Shown piece after piece: positions 18,337 to 27,313 of a stretch of DNA of 32,868 bases; within the stretch, counting starts at the first letter, position 1; each line of letters begins with the position of its first letter. The notes beneath the pieces are model-generated. The model did no database searches and had not been told where the DNA came from. It saw only the letters and a list, made by a program, of their open reading frames with translations. The DNA comes from Nanobdellota archaeon (GTDB taxonomy: Archaea; Nanobdellota; Nanobdellia; Parvarchaeales; Parvarchaeaceae), in assembly GCA_021802105.1 (NCBI GenBank), contig JAKAAW010000009.1:1-32868 (forward strand), written 5' to 3'. The position numbers and the translations under genes are program-made.

Positions 18337-20262
18337 ATGTTTAGACCCTCCAAAATCGTGAAGGTTAGGATCTTTGTTACAAAGAAGAATTATGAGGTCC
18401 TTATGGATATCCTTAACGACACAGCTGCCATCCATATAGAACCGATAAGTGAATACGACAAAGAATCTCTAAAGGGGTTGGAGAGCGGTGAGTTATATAC
18501 GGATCTAAACCTAGAATTACAGCGGATAAGATCGATGGAAACCAATATGGTTTCAAGGGCAACAAACAGGAGAGTTGTGTTCAAAGATGCGAGAGCTCTC
18601 CTTGCTGCCGCAAGGAAAGTGAAGATAGAGAAGCACCTGACAGAGCTGGCAAAGGAAAGGGATGGCTGCAAATCGCAGAGGAAAGCCCTGTTAAGCAGGA
18701 GAAGGATTTTAAACAGGCTGGCCGGTTTCAAGGAAAAAATAGAGATACTGTCGAACAATAGCGTCTCTTCTTTCCTAGTAGAAGCCATTCCCGATGCAAA
18801 GAAAAATCAGATTGACGTATCAGAAGCACTGAAGGACTATACGATATACAATATCAACACGAACACGGTAGCGAGCGTCAGGAAATCCCAGAGAGAAGAA
18901 TTTGCAGCTGTCTGCAAAGAGAAAGGAATAGCTATAGAGAGCATCCCTCCCCTTTCTGGAAAAGTACCGGAATTACAGAAGGAGACTGAGAAAGAACTTC
19001 AAGACTTGGCGAATAAAGAATGGAAGATCTCTAAAGGCATAAACGAAATATCCGACCAGTACTTCAACACTGTAAGCGCGCTTAGAGAGCAGCTCGAAAT
19101 AGAAACAGAGAAGCTAAACGCCGCGGCGAAGTTCGGCTCCACAGAATCGGTAATCATAGTAGAAGGCTGGATGGAAGAGCGCCATATACCAAAAGTAAAA
19201 AGGATATTTTCAAAAGTAACAAAAGACGAGTTTATACTCGAAAGGCTTAAAACGGAAGAGCTAGCTCCCACAAAGCTACACAACCCTTCGAAATTCAAGC
19301 TGTTCGAATCTTTCATAAGATTCTACTCTCTCCCAAAAAGCAATGAGATAGATCCGACGATAATGTTTGGGATAGTTTTCCCCATCTTCTTCGGTTTTAT
19401 GGTAGGGGACGCAGGATACGGTCTCTTTATGTTCTTGACCTTCTTTTGGTTAGCGCACAGGCTGACTCATCCACCAAAGAAAAGCCACGTCCCGAGAAGA
19501 CTTGCACGCTTCGTGCATACTATCCTAAGCAACAGAGGGCTGCTGATACTGTCTAAATCGGTTATGATAGGTTCTGTAGTCGCCATAGCGTTTGGCCTGG
19601 TCTTTGGCGAATTCTTCGGCTTTAGACTGCCGTATAATCCGCTCTTCCAGGTGGATACGGGAGTATCTACGCTTCTTCTCATATCTGGGTGGATAGGAGT
19701 AGTTATGGTCGAATTCGGGTACGTGCTTGGCGTAATAAACAAGCTATATATAGGAGACAAGAAAGGGGCGCTAGGGCGCGCTGGCTGGGGTATAGCGGCC
19801 GTGGGTATAGTTCTTATAGGGTTAAACGTACTTTCAAAGGCCAGCGCAGTCGATCTGAATTCTATAGTAGGATATATCCTAGTTCCTGCGGGTGTTGCGA
19901 TGGTCCTCAGAAGCGAGGGGACAGAATCTCTCATGGAGATACCTTCTGTTATAAGCCACATATTATCCTATATGAGGCTTGTAGGCATCCTGCTGGCATC
20001 AGTTATACTAGCAGAGGTTATAGACAAGATATTCCTGGCAGATACAAAGGTGTCTTTTGCTTTTGCATTGATTGGAGGAGTCATACTCATCTTTGGCCAG
20101 CTTTTCAATATCGTGATAGCAATATTCGAGGCAGGCATACAAGGAGCAAGGCTTATCTACGTCGAGTTCTTTTCAAAGTTCTTCAGCGGTAACGGTAAAG
20201 TGTTCAAGCCGTTTGGTGTGGAAAGGAAAAGAACAGGTTACAAATTCAAATTAGAAGACTGA
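18337..20262 (+). CDS. atpI: A/V-type ATP synthase subunit I (membrane rotor/stator subunit)
   Basis: 641 aa; PTIMFGIVFPIFFGFMVGDAGYGLFMFL...ISHILSYMRLVGILLASVILAEVID...GARLIYVEFFSKFFSGNGKVFKPF. Confidence 0.97.
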   Translation: MFRPSKIVKVRIFVTKKNYEVLMDILNDTAAIHIEPISEYDKESLKGLESGELYTDLNLELQRIRSMETNMVSRATNRRVVFKDARALLAAARKVKIEKHLTELAKERDGCKSQRKALLSRRRILNRLAGFKEKIEILSNNSVSSFLVEAIPDAKKNQIDVSEALKDYTIYNINTNTVASVRKSQREEFAAVCKEKGIAIESIPPLSGKVPELQKETEKELQDLANKEWKISKGINEISDQYFNTVSALREQLEIETEKLNAAAKFGSTESVIIVEGWMEERHIPKVKRIFSKVTKDEFILERLKTEELAPTKLHNPSKFKLFESFIRFYSLPKSNEIDPTIMFGIVFPIFFGFMVGDAGYGLFMFLTFFWLAHRLTHPPKKSHVPRRLARFVHTILSNRGLLILSKSVMIGSVVAIAFGLVFGEFFGFRLPYNPLFQVDTGVSTLLLISGWIGVVMVEFGYVLGVINKLYIGDKKGALGRAGWGIAAVGIVLIGLNVLSKASAVDLNSIVGYILVPAGVAMVLRSEGTESLMEIPSVISHILSYMRLVGILLASVILAEVIDKIFLADTKVSFAFALIGGVILIFGQLFNIVIAIFEAGIQGARLIYVEFFSKFFSGNGKVFKPFGVERKRTGYKFKLED

Positions 20263-20278
20263 TTTTTCCTAAGTTTGT

Positions 20279-20292
20279 GTTTAGTGTAAACC
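20279..20292 (+). repeat. GTTTA-N3-TAAACC inverted-repeat motif, copy downstream of atpI
   Basis: GTTTAGTGTAAACC in the 36-bp convergent gap. Confidence 0.6.
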
Positions 20293-20298
20293 TAGAAT

Positions 20299-21108
20299 CT
20301 ACTGCAATCTTATAACTCTGGCCTCTCCATAGCTTGCTGTTACGTTAACAGCTATCGAAGGCGGCATGAACATCTCTCTGCCGTAAAATGTCGAGAGCAA
20401 TTTTCCAGGTATGTAAAATGAGGCCACGTTTTCGTATACGAACATGATTCCGTCCTTAGAATATGTTCCATTCGTCGCTACACTTGAAGGCAGGTAAGTC
20501 ATGTTGCTCTTTGAGTAAATATTACTACTATAGAAAACAGCTCCTTTTACTGTGTACAGCGTGTCGTTTCCAGGAAATATGGCCAAAGAGATTGGACCAT
20601 ATCTTGCATTAGCCACATACAGGTCGCACTGGGCGAATTCACGCGTTGAGTTTCTGAACACGGCGCAGTTTTTGGCTCCAGATGTAAGGTTCTCAATAGT
20701 GTAATTAATAGGGAATTCTGTTATTCCGAATGATAAAATAGAGCCTGTCTCGTTGTACAGATCAGCTAGGGAATTAAGCTGAGCCATATCTATCAAGACG
20801 TAGTTTACACCCGGGTAAGAAGCGTTCTTTAGAAGGATATTTGCGTACTCGCTGTCGTTTTCGATTATAGAATTACCATTTATTTCAAACTGTTTGGCAA
20901 GCTGGTAGTACTGCGATGGCACCAAGATGGTGCTGTTTGAATTCGCGGCGTTGAAATACTCAAGCGCGTACTGTATATCCGTAGGCAACTGCTGTTGCGG
21001 CGCCTGTTGGAACAGGTTGCTGAACAACACAAGATACGCTATGATTGATACAGTAATTAGGGCTGCAATGGCAATCGACATCAGTCTTGTATTTATTCTG
21101 AGCAGCAT
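20299..21108 (-). CDS. Single-TM-anchored, sequon-rich extracytoplasmic protein
   Basis: N-terminal TM (LMSIAIAALITVSIIAYLVLFSNLF) followed by about 230 soluble residues with many N-X-S/T sequons (NST, NAS, NET, NYT, NLT, NDT, NMT, NGT, NVT). Confidence 0.75.
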   Translation of the reverse strand: MLLRINTRLMSIAIAALITVSIIAYLVLFSNLFQQAPQQQLPTDIQYALEYFNAANSNSTILVPSQYYQLAKQFEINGNSIIENDSEYANILLKNASYPGVNYVLIDMAQLNSLADLYNETGSILSFGITEFPINYTIENLTSGAKNCAVFRNSTREFAQCDLYVANARYGPISLAIFPGNDTLYTVKGAVFYSSNIYSKSNMTYLPSSVATNGTYSKDGIMFVYENVASFYIPGKLLSTFYGREMFMPPSIAVNVTASYGEARVIRLQ

Positions 21109-21117
21109 ATAACCGGA

Positions 21118-21495
21118 TTATTGCTGATATTCTTCATGAATCTCTTCCTGATCGCTGTTTGTCTGCATGTTTTGGTCGCCGTCTATCAAACCGGCACTTT
21201 CGTCAGGCAAATTTCTATCCTCAGCCTCAGGGCTCTCTTCCATTTGGTGAGACGTCTGGTCCGATGTTGAGTAGATTGCAAACTTCCTTTTGACTTTTGG
21301 GGTAGATTTTCTTTTTATAAATTTAGGCATTCCTTTGTAAAGACGCGACCCATGAATCTTTTTTGCGCAGTCTGGACAGTAATAAGATTTTAGCCCGTTT
21401 TTGAAAAGGTACACTGACCTGTCTCTTCTAGTCAACTGACCACACGAAGCACATCGTACATTTCCCGTGCGCCCTCTTCTTATATTCTTTCCCAT
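21118..21495 (-). CDS. Ribosomal protein S26e-like zinc-ribbon protein with acidic C-terminal tail
   Basis: MGKNIRRGRTGNVRCASCGQLTRRDRSVYLFKNGLKSYYCPDCAKKIHGSRLYK: CxxC...CxxC pattern and basic N-terminus as in S26e. The tail is Glu/Asp/Gln rich. Confidence 0.55.
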   Translation of the reverse strand: MGKNIRRGRTGNVRCASCGQLTRRDRSVYLFKNGLKSYYCPDCAKKIHGSRLYKGMPKFIKRKSTPKVKRKFAIYSTSDQTSHQMEESPEAEDRNLPDESAGLIDGDQNMQTNSDQEEIHEEYQQ

Positions 21496-21621
21496 CTACT
21501 ATCTTACTATTAGATGATTATTTATACGTTTCATTGGCAACGGCTTTGCCAATAAACCCGGCTCAATTAGTAAAGCCATTGGCAGCTCAATACTTAAATT
21601 ACACAGTGTTTTATATTCTGC

Positions 21622-22749
21622 ATGAGGAATGCACAGATATCAACCGAATACCTAATCGTATACGCAATGGCTCTGGCCGTAATAGGCGGGTCAATCGTGA
21701 TCTTATTTTCTTTGGGAATCTTTAACCCATCTAGCTATGTTTCTCAAAACGTCGTCACGGGCTTCGGTGGTTTAGCGGTATCGCAGGTGTGCGCCCCGGG
21801 AGGCGTGCTAGCCCTTGATATTGAAAACACGAATAACTACCCAATTGAGATAACTTCCATCAACGGAACTAGTTCACTGAATGCAAGCCTAATTGGAGGC
21901 ACACTATTTTCGACCGTGCTACAAACAGGCGTGTCTCAGTTGTTTTTTGTGACAGATCTGTGTCCAACTGGTTCTAATACGAGGTACTCATCCACAGTAA
22001 ACGTTACGTATATAACCGGTAGCAATACAAATCCAGGTCCTTTCCATTCGATTGGCACAGTATCAGGACAGACTTCTTCTTCCAATTTTAATTCTATTGC
22101 TAGTTTTAACGGCGTAAGCAGTTTTGTATCGATACAGAGTAACAAACCCCTGGACACTGGAAACTCGGCAACAATCGCAGCCTGGGTTTATTGGCGACCA
22201 GGTGCGGGCGGCGGCGGAGCATGCTGCAACACCCGACAAGAGATATTCGGCCTGGACTCTTCTCCGAATTCTGAGGTAAATCCAATACTCGCAATCAATG
22301 ACAGCGGGTCCCAGTCAGTCGAATCATGGGTGTGTGCTAATCAATGCTGGGCAGAGGCTCGCGTTGCGAATGCGATCTCAACAGGCAGCTGGTACCTTTT
22401 AGTGAATACATACAACAACAGTGAGGTCTGCACGTGGGTAAATGGCGTAAAGGAAATATGCTCGGCTGAGACTGGTAACCTGATCCTCCTGGGTTCAGGG
22501 GATTACGCATACATCGGCGCAAGAGGGGGCACGGGATCGTTTTTCAATGGATTCATAATGAATGCTCAAGCATACGTAGATGCGCTATCGGCCGCGCAGA
22601 TACAATATCTATATAGTGAAGGCAGGTTCAGCCCACCTCTTTCGGGTTCTAATCTGATAGGGTGGTGGCCCTTACAAGGTAATGCAAACGATTACAGCGG
22701 GTATAACAATAATGGTATAACCACAAACATTCAGTGGGTTCCTAGTTAA
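21622..22749 (+). CDS. Pilin-like protein (class III signal peptide) with C-terminal LamG/concanavalin-like domain
   Basis: MRNAQISTEYLIVYAMALAVIGGSIVILFSLGIFNPS signal, then SFNGVSSFVSIQSNKPLDTGNSATIAAWVYWRPG...WYLLVNTYNNSEVCTWVNGV...NGFIMNAQAYVDALSAAQIQYLYSEG...LIGWWPLQGNANDYSGYNNNG, typical of LamG-like jelly rolls. Confidence 0.88.
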   Translation: MRNAQISTEYLIVYAMALAVIGGSIVILFSLGIFNPSSYVSQNVVTGFGGLAVSQVCAPGGVLALDIENTNNYPIEITSINGTSSLNASLIGGTLFSTVLQTGVSQLFFVTDLCPTGSNTRYSSTVNVTYITGSNTNPGPFHSIGTVSGQTSSSNFNSIASFNGVSSFVSIQSNKPLDTGNSATIAAWVYWRPGAGGGGACCNTRQEIFGLDSSPNSEVNPILAINDSGSQSVESWVCANQCWAEARVANAISTGSWYLLVNTYNNSEVCTWVNGVKEICSAETGNLILLGSGDYAYIGARGGTGSFFNGFIMNAQAYVDALSAAQIQYLYSEGRFSPPLSGSNLIGWWPLQGNANDYSGYNNNGITTNIQWVPS

Positions 22750-24023
22750 GGCGTCAGCCTATCAGGTGTCCTCGGCAGCAGAGTCGCTTCAGCGACGTTT
22801 TCAAGATTTAGCATCTGCTTGACTATTCTCTCGAGTCCCGTCCCGGAGCCTCCGTGCGGAGGCACTCCATATCTGAAAAAATCAGTATAGAATGAGAACT
22901 TCTCAGGATCGAGCCCTTTTTCTTTCAGCTGTGCCATCAAGACATCATATCTGTGCTCTCTCTGCGCCAGCGTCGTAATCTCCAATCCTTTGTATATAAG
23001 GTCTGCGCGTAAAGTCAAGTTCTTGTCTTCATCCTTTCTCATGTGATAAAACTGGGCGGCGCTCCATGGAAAATCGGTAAGGAAAAAGAAGTCACTGGAA
23101 TAACGTTCCTTTACATACTTCCCGAGCATCCTTTCTCCTTCAGGATCCACGTCGTCCACGACTGTCTTTCCGTACTCCTTGAGTATTTTTGCGGCCTCTG
23201 CCATAGTTATCTTAGGGAACGGCGTTTTTGGTATCTCTATACCTATACCCATCAATTCAAGTTCTTTCTTGTTGTTTTTCTCTACATCCCTGTATATATT
23301 TATAAGCATATTCTCCATAGTGGCCATAACGTCCTCATAAGATTTTATGAAGCTCATCTCTATGTCAACGCTAGTGTATTCACAAAGATGTCTTGATGTA
23401 TGGTGCGGTTCCGCCCTAAACACGGGTCCTATCTCGAATACCTTCTCGAAACCAGCTGCCATCATCATCTGCTTGTAGAATTGAGGCGACTGTGCTAGGT
23501 ACGCCGTCCTATCAAAGTAGATCACTGGGAAAACGTTTGCGCCTCCTTCCGTGGCCTGTGATACTATCTTTGAAGAATGTATCTGGTAGAAACCAGAACG
23601 GCTGAAGAAATCAACTATGCTGTTGCTGACTGTGCTCTGCACCTTAAAAACGGCAGACACTTTCTCTTTTCGCAGGCTCAAGAACCTGTAATCTATATCT
23701 TTATCAAGGGAAGATTCGACGTTTTTATTCAGGTTTAGAGGTATCGGCTGCTCAGCTTCTGTCAGGATGTTTATTCTTTCAGGTATAATCTCCCATCCAT
23801 TCACAGCTTTCTTATTCTCGTTTTTCTTTCCGTGTACTTCGATAACGGACTCGTTCCTTATGTTTTTAGCGTATGCGAACAGCTCAGCATTCGCTTCTTT
23901 GGAGAGAGTGACCTGGTAAGTCCCCTTTATGTCCCGTACTGTAAGGAATATAAGACTCCCAAGATTCCTTACGTTTTCAGCCCATCCATTGAGCTCTATC
24001 TTGTCTCCTTCCTGCTTAAGCAT
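22746..24023 (-). CDS. aspS: Aspartyl-tRNA(Asp/Asn) synthetase, archaeal type
   Basis: [23 protein letters not shown]...[24 protein letters not shown]...[20 protein letters not shown]: class II aaRS motifs. Confidence 0.96.
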   Translation of the reverse strand: MLKQEGDKIELNGWAENVRNLGSLIFLTVRDIKGTYQVTLSKEANAELFAYAKNIRNESVIEVHGKKNENKKAVNGWEIIPERINILTEAEQPIPLNLNKNVESSLDKDIDYRFLSLRKEKVSAVFKVQSTVSNSIVDFFSRSGFYQIHSSKIVSQATEGGANVFPVIYFDRTAYLAQSPQFYKQMMMAAGFEKVFEIGPVFRAEPHHTSRHLCEYTSVDIEMSFIKSYEDVMATMENMLINIYRDVEKNNKKELELMGIGIEIPKTPFPKITMAEAAKILKEYGKTVVDDVDPEGERMLGKYVKERYSSDFFFLTDFPWSAAQFYHMRKDEDKNLTLRADLIYKGLEITTLAQREHRYDVLMAQLKEKGLDPEKFSFYTDFFRYGVPPHGGSGTGLERIVKQMLNLENVAEATLLPRTPDRLTP

Positions 24024-24130
24024 GTAAGTTTATAGCGTTATACGGTTATTTATCCTTTTTTCGCAGCGGATAAACTTGAGTCGATAACTCCACACATACG
24101 CTTAAATTTTATTGCGTTGTTAATCTATAA

Positions 24131-25156
24131 ATGGAGTCGAAAGACAAGAAGTGGAGAGTTGCGGTAATAAAGGGAGACGGCGTAGGTCCAGACGTTATCA
24201 GCGCCGCTATTTTGGTGCTTGACGCGGTAAAGCGAAAATATAATCTAGACATCGAATACGTCGCTGCCGAAGCTGGTCTTGGATGCGTAGAAAAATATGG
24301 GACAAACCTGCCAGTAGAAACGCTTGAGATCCTGAAGGGGACAGATTGTGTGATAAAAGGTCCCACAACCACTCCAGAGGGTGCTAAGTCGCTTCCCAGC
24401 GCGAACGTCGGGATAAGAAAATACTTTGATCTTTACGCGGATGTCAGACCGAATAAAAATCTTCCCAACGTCCCGAGCATAAAGGGAAACATTGACTTCG
24501 TAATAGTCAGGGAAAACACAGAAGGGATGTACTCAGGGCTGGATTTCAAGATTAACAACGAAACGGCGATCGGACTAAGAGTAATCACGAGAAAAGCCTG
24601 CGAGAGGGTAATAAAATACGCTTTTGATCTGGCCGAGAAGAGGAATAAGCACGTGACTCTTGTACACAAAGCTAACATACTCAAAGTTTCGGACGGAATG
24701 TTCAAGGAAATCTTCTATGACATCGCAAAAGGATATCCTGACGTGAAGGCAGACGATGCGCACGTGGACGCGGTGACCCAGTGGTTCATTAAGACCCCTG
24801 AGTTCTATGACGTTGTCGTGACTGAAAATCTCTTCGGAGACATAATCTCCGACGAGGCGGCGATGCTTGTCGGCGGGATAGGGACTGGTGCGTCAGCTGA
24901 TATAGGAGAGAAATACGCGATGTTTGAGCCAATACACGGATCCGTCCCGAAGTATACTGGTATGGACAAGGTAAATCCAATAGGCACCATAATGTCCGTG
25001 AAAATGATGTTAGATTGGATGGGTTATGAAGACGCCGGGCAGGCTCTCGAGAAAGCGGTCAAGTCCATATTAGAGGAGGGAAAGACTCTCACGTATGATC
25101 TTGGCGGCACGGCTAAGTGTTCGGAAGTCGGCAGGGCTATAGCAGGAAAGATCTAA
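24131..25156 (+). CDS. Isocitrate/isopropylmalate dehydrogenase family (NAD(P)-dependent beta-decarboxylating)
   Basis: VAVIKGDGVGPDVI...DFVIVRENTEGMYSGLD...VVTENLFGDIISDEAAMLVGGIGTGASADIG...FEPIHGSVPKY. Exact substrate not resolvable by eye. Confidence 0.93.
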   Translation: MESKDKKWRVAVIKGDGVGPDVISAAILVLDAVKRKYNLDIEYVAAEAGLGCVEKYGTNLPVETLEILKGTDCVIKGPTTTPEGAKSLPSANVGIRKYFDLYADVRPNKNLPNVPSIKGNIDFVIVRENTEGMYSGLDFKINNETAIGLRVITRKACERVIKYAFDLAEKRNKHVTLVHKANILKVSDGMFKEIFYDIAKGYPDVKADDAHVDAVTQWFIKTPEFYDVVVTENLFGDIISDEAAMLVGGIGTGASADIGEKYAMFEPIHGSVPKYTGMDKVNPIGTIMSVKMMLDWMGYEDAGQALEKAVKSILEEGKTLTYDLGGTAKCSEVGRAIAGKI

Positions 25157-25737
25157 TCCAAAATAGACAGGATCCTCTCTATATCACTGAGTTCTGCCTC
25201 TGTGTTTTTTGTGTTTATTTCCAGCCTGAGTTCAACAGGATATCCGTCGTCTAGCTTCAACACCGTAGACTCTTTTATTTTGTGGATATAGAAGTTATCA
25301 GGCATGTACACGTATACATTATCTTTTTTATCACTTTTATCATCTAGGGAGGAGTATGCATAATCGAGAAGCTCGTTCATCTTGCGGTCGTCTATCGGTT
25401 CTTTTTCGTACAGCATCGTCTTTATATTTTTTTCGCGCAGCAATCTGTCTACCGTCCTGAAGGCCTTTTTTTCGTCGCCTCTTTCGTACAGAAGATATTC
25501 TTTAGCTATCAATATTTCAGCCGGATGAATCCCTTCATCACCGCTCTTTTTTTCTTCGTAGCTTATCTCTATAGAATTTTTACCGTCCATAAAGAACCCC
25601 ATCTTTTCGCAAGCAGGGTTCTCATCAGGATCTTCAAAAGAAGATTTACATATCACGTTTCTTGAGTCAAAGGAATAGGGCAGGATGCCCTCTAAATCAG
25701 ATACATTATACATAGCACGTTTTTCATGCTGTTGCAT
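25153..25737 (-). CDS. Hypothetical protein, 194 aa
   Basis: Long ORF with 3' end overlapping the dehydrogenase stop; codon pattern consistent with coding; no recognised family. Confidence 0.6.
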   Translation of the reverse strand: MQQHEKRAMYNVSDLEGILPYSFDSRNVICKSSFEDPDENPACEKMGFFMDGKNSIEISYEEKKSGDEGIHPAEILIAKEYLLYERGDEKKAFRTVDRLLREKNIKTMLYEKEPIDDRKMNELLDYAYSSLDDKSDKKDNVYVYMPDNFYIHKIKESTVLKLDDGYPVELRLEINTKNTEAELSDIERILSILD

Positions 25738-25844
25738 CTAAAACATATGATACCATCCCGTATAAATACGTACTATGCACGGAGATAGCCATTTTACGCA
25801 CGTGTCCTAGAAAGGCATAAAAGCAGCAAAAGAATCATAATCTA

Positions 25845-26213
25845 ATGGAGCCCAGCAACGACGTTGTGAAGAATATAGTCGAGCTCAGAGAATCTCTAAA
25901 AATCTTTGACCAACGGTTGTCCCAGCTCAAAGACACCGTTAGGATGGTCGACCAGAATAATATAGACAAATACAACGAGCTTAAGGAAATACTCAGAAAC
26001 CTTTCATCGGATGTCTCGTCCAACAAGGCAAAGACGCTCGAGATAGAGGACGCGATAGACAGGCTACAGAAGCAGCTGGAAAAATTTGCAAAGTTGCAGG
26101 ACGTTAAGATCATAGACAAATACTTGTCTTTTATAGACCCATCAAGGTTTTTAAGCAAAGAAGATGTTATTAAAATCGTAGAAGAATACATGAGCAGTAA
26201 GAAATGGGGTTGA
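25845..26213 (+). CDS. Coiled-coil protein, 122 aa
   Basis: MEPSNDVVKNIVELRESLKIFDQRLSQLKDTVRMVDQNNIDKYNELKEIL: continuous heptad-like pattern. Followed 4 bp later by another coiled-coil gene. Confidence 0.65.
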   Translation: MEPSNDVVKNIVELRESLKIFDQRLSQLKDTVRMVDQNNIDKYNELKEILRNLSSDVSSNKAKTLEIEDAIDRLQKQLEKFAKLQDVKIIDKYLSFIDPSRFLSKEDVIKIVEEYMSSKKWG

Positions 26214-26217
26214 TAAT

Positions 26218-26880
26218 ATGAGTCTTTTAGATGCGTTTAAGAAAAAAGAACCTGGAGAGGTGCCGGATGTGACGGAACTGATGAAAAACGGCATGAGCGA
26301 TCAGGATATCATAGAGAACCTGAGGCAACAGGGCTATGATAGCACTGCTATAAAGAATGCCCTTGTGAACGCTTCCAATGTGCTGTCTAACCAACCTATC
26401 AAGCAGCAGCCTGCTTCATCTATACAGCCGCAGCAGTTTCCTTCCACATCGATTAGAGAAGAACCGGCACCGCAGATGTCCGCTCCCCAGCCTTTTTCAG
26501 TCCAGAAACCAGAGCCATCTAAACCATCAGGTATAAGCGACCAGACTCTTGATGCGATTCAGCAGGTCCTAGAGCAGATAATCGAGGAGAAATGGCAGTC
26601 TGCCATCGGTGATTTAAACTCGTTGAGGACGAGCGTTAAATCTAACGGCAGCGATATAACTTCTATAAACGATAAAATAACGCGCCTTAGTCAGAGGATA
26701 GACAGCATACAGAATACAATGGCAGGCAAGACTGAAGAATACAACAAGACGCTCACCGACGTCAACATAGAATTGCAGGCGTTTGAGAAGGTAATAGACA
26801 GGCTAGTACCTACAATAAGCGACAGCATAAGGGAACTACGCGACCTTATAGACGAGCTTAAACGAGCTAAATCACAGTGA
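26218..26880 (+). CDS. UBA-like N-terminus plus Pro/Gln-rich linker plus coiled coil, 220 aa
   Basis: VPDVTELMKNGMSDQDIIENLRQQGYDSTAIKNALVNA (UBA-like three-helix pattern), a P/Q/S-rich linker, then a long coiled coil. Confidence 0.65.
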   Translation: MSLLDAFKKKEPGEVPDVTELMKNGMSDQDIIENLRQQGYDSTAIKNALVNASNVLSNQPIKQQPASSIQPQQFPSTSIREEPAPQMSAPQPFSVQKPEPSKPSGISDQTLDAIQQVLEQIIEEKWQSAIGDLNSLRTSVKSNGSDITSINDKITRLSQRIDSIQNTMAGKTEEYNKTLTDVNIELQAFEKVIDRLVPTISDSIRELRDLIDELKRAKSQ

Positions 26881-26900
26881 TTCGCCCAACAAGTTGAGAT

Positions 26901-26919
26901 TATTGTAAGTTTTACAATA
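26901..26919. promoter_or_regulatory. Candidate operator: perfect inverted repeat TATTGTAA-GTT-TTACAATA upstream of a TATA-like element
   Basis: 8-bp perfect arms with 3-bp centre, followed by aaaatatataaatatt and the 26972 CDS. Confidence 0.5.
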
Positions 26920-26971
26920 AACAAAATATATAAATATTAAATGCTTTCTATATTTACTTGTAGGTGGTAAT

Positions 26972-27313
26972 ATGGCAAGGAAAAGAATATACTTGGATGA
27001 ACTCATCTCAAAAATAAAAGATAGTTCTATACTCGAATCAGATATAGGCTATTTTACCACCACCGACATGCTGGAAAAAACCGGCGTGATGTCATACATA
27101 GACAATATAACACCAAAAGACGCCGTTGGCATCTTAGAGGACCTAGGTGATTACGTGTACATTTTTGATTTTAAGAACAAGAAACTGCGTTTGATAGCCG
27201 AGAAGGGTTTAGAAATAATAAACGAGGGCGATAGCAATTTCAGATTAGTCTACGCTGTCGCAAGGAACGCATTCGAGCAGAGCAAGCACGAATACGATTC
27301 GATGTACAGGTGA
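26972..27313 (+). CDS. Hypothetical protein, 113 aa
   Basis: ORF preceded by aggtggt SD-like sequence and an AT-rich promoter; no recognised family. Confidence 0.6.
   Translation: MARKRIYLDELISKIKDSSILESDIGYFTTTDMLEKTGVMSYIDNITPKDAVGILEDLGDYVYIFDFKNKKLRLIAEKGLEIINEGDSNFRLVYAVARNAFEQSKHEYDSMYR

Noticed and set aside
19689-20192. 167-aa + strand ORF inside atpI
   Set aside because: Alternative frame of subunit I; low-complexity Arg/Ser/Gly composition; no family resemblance.
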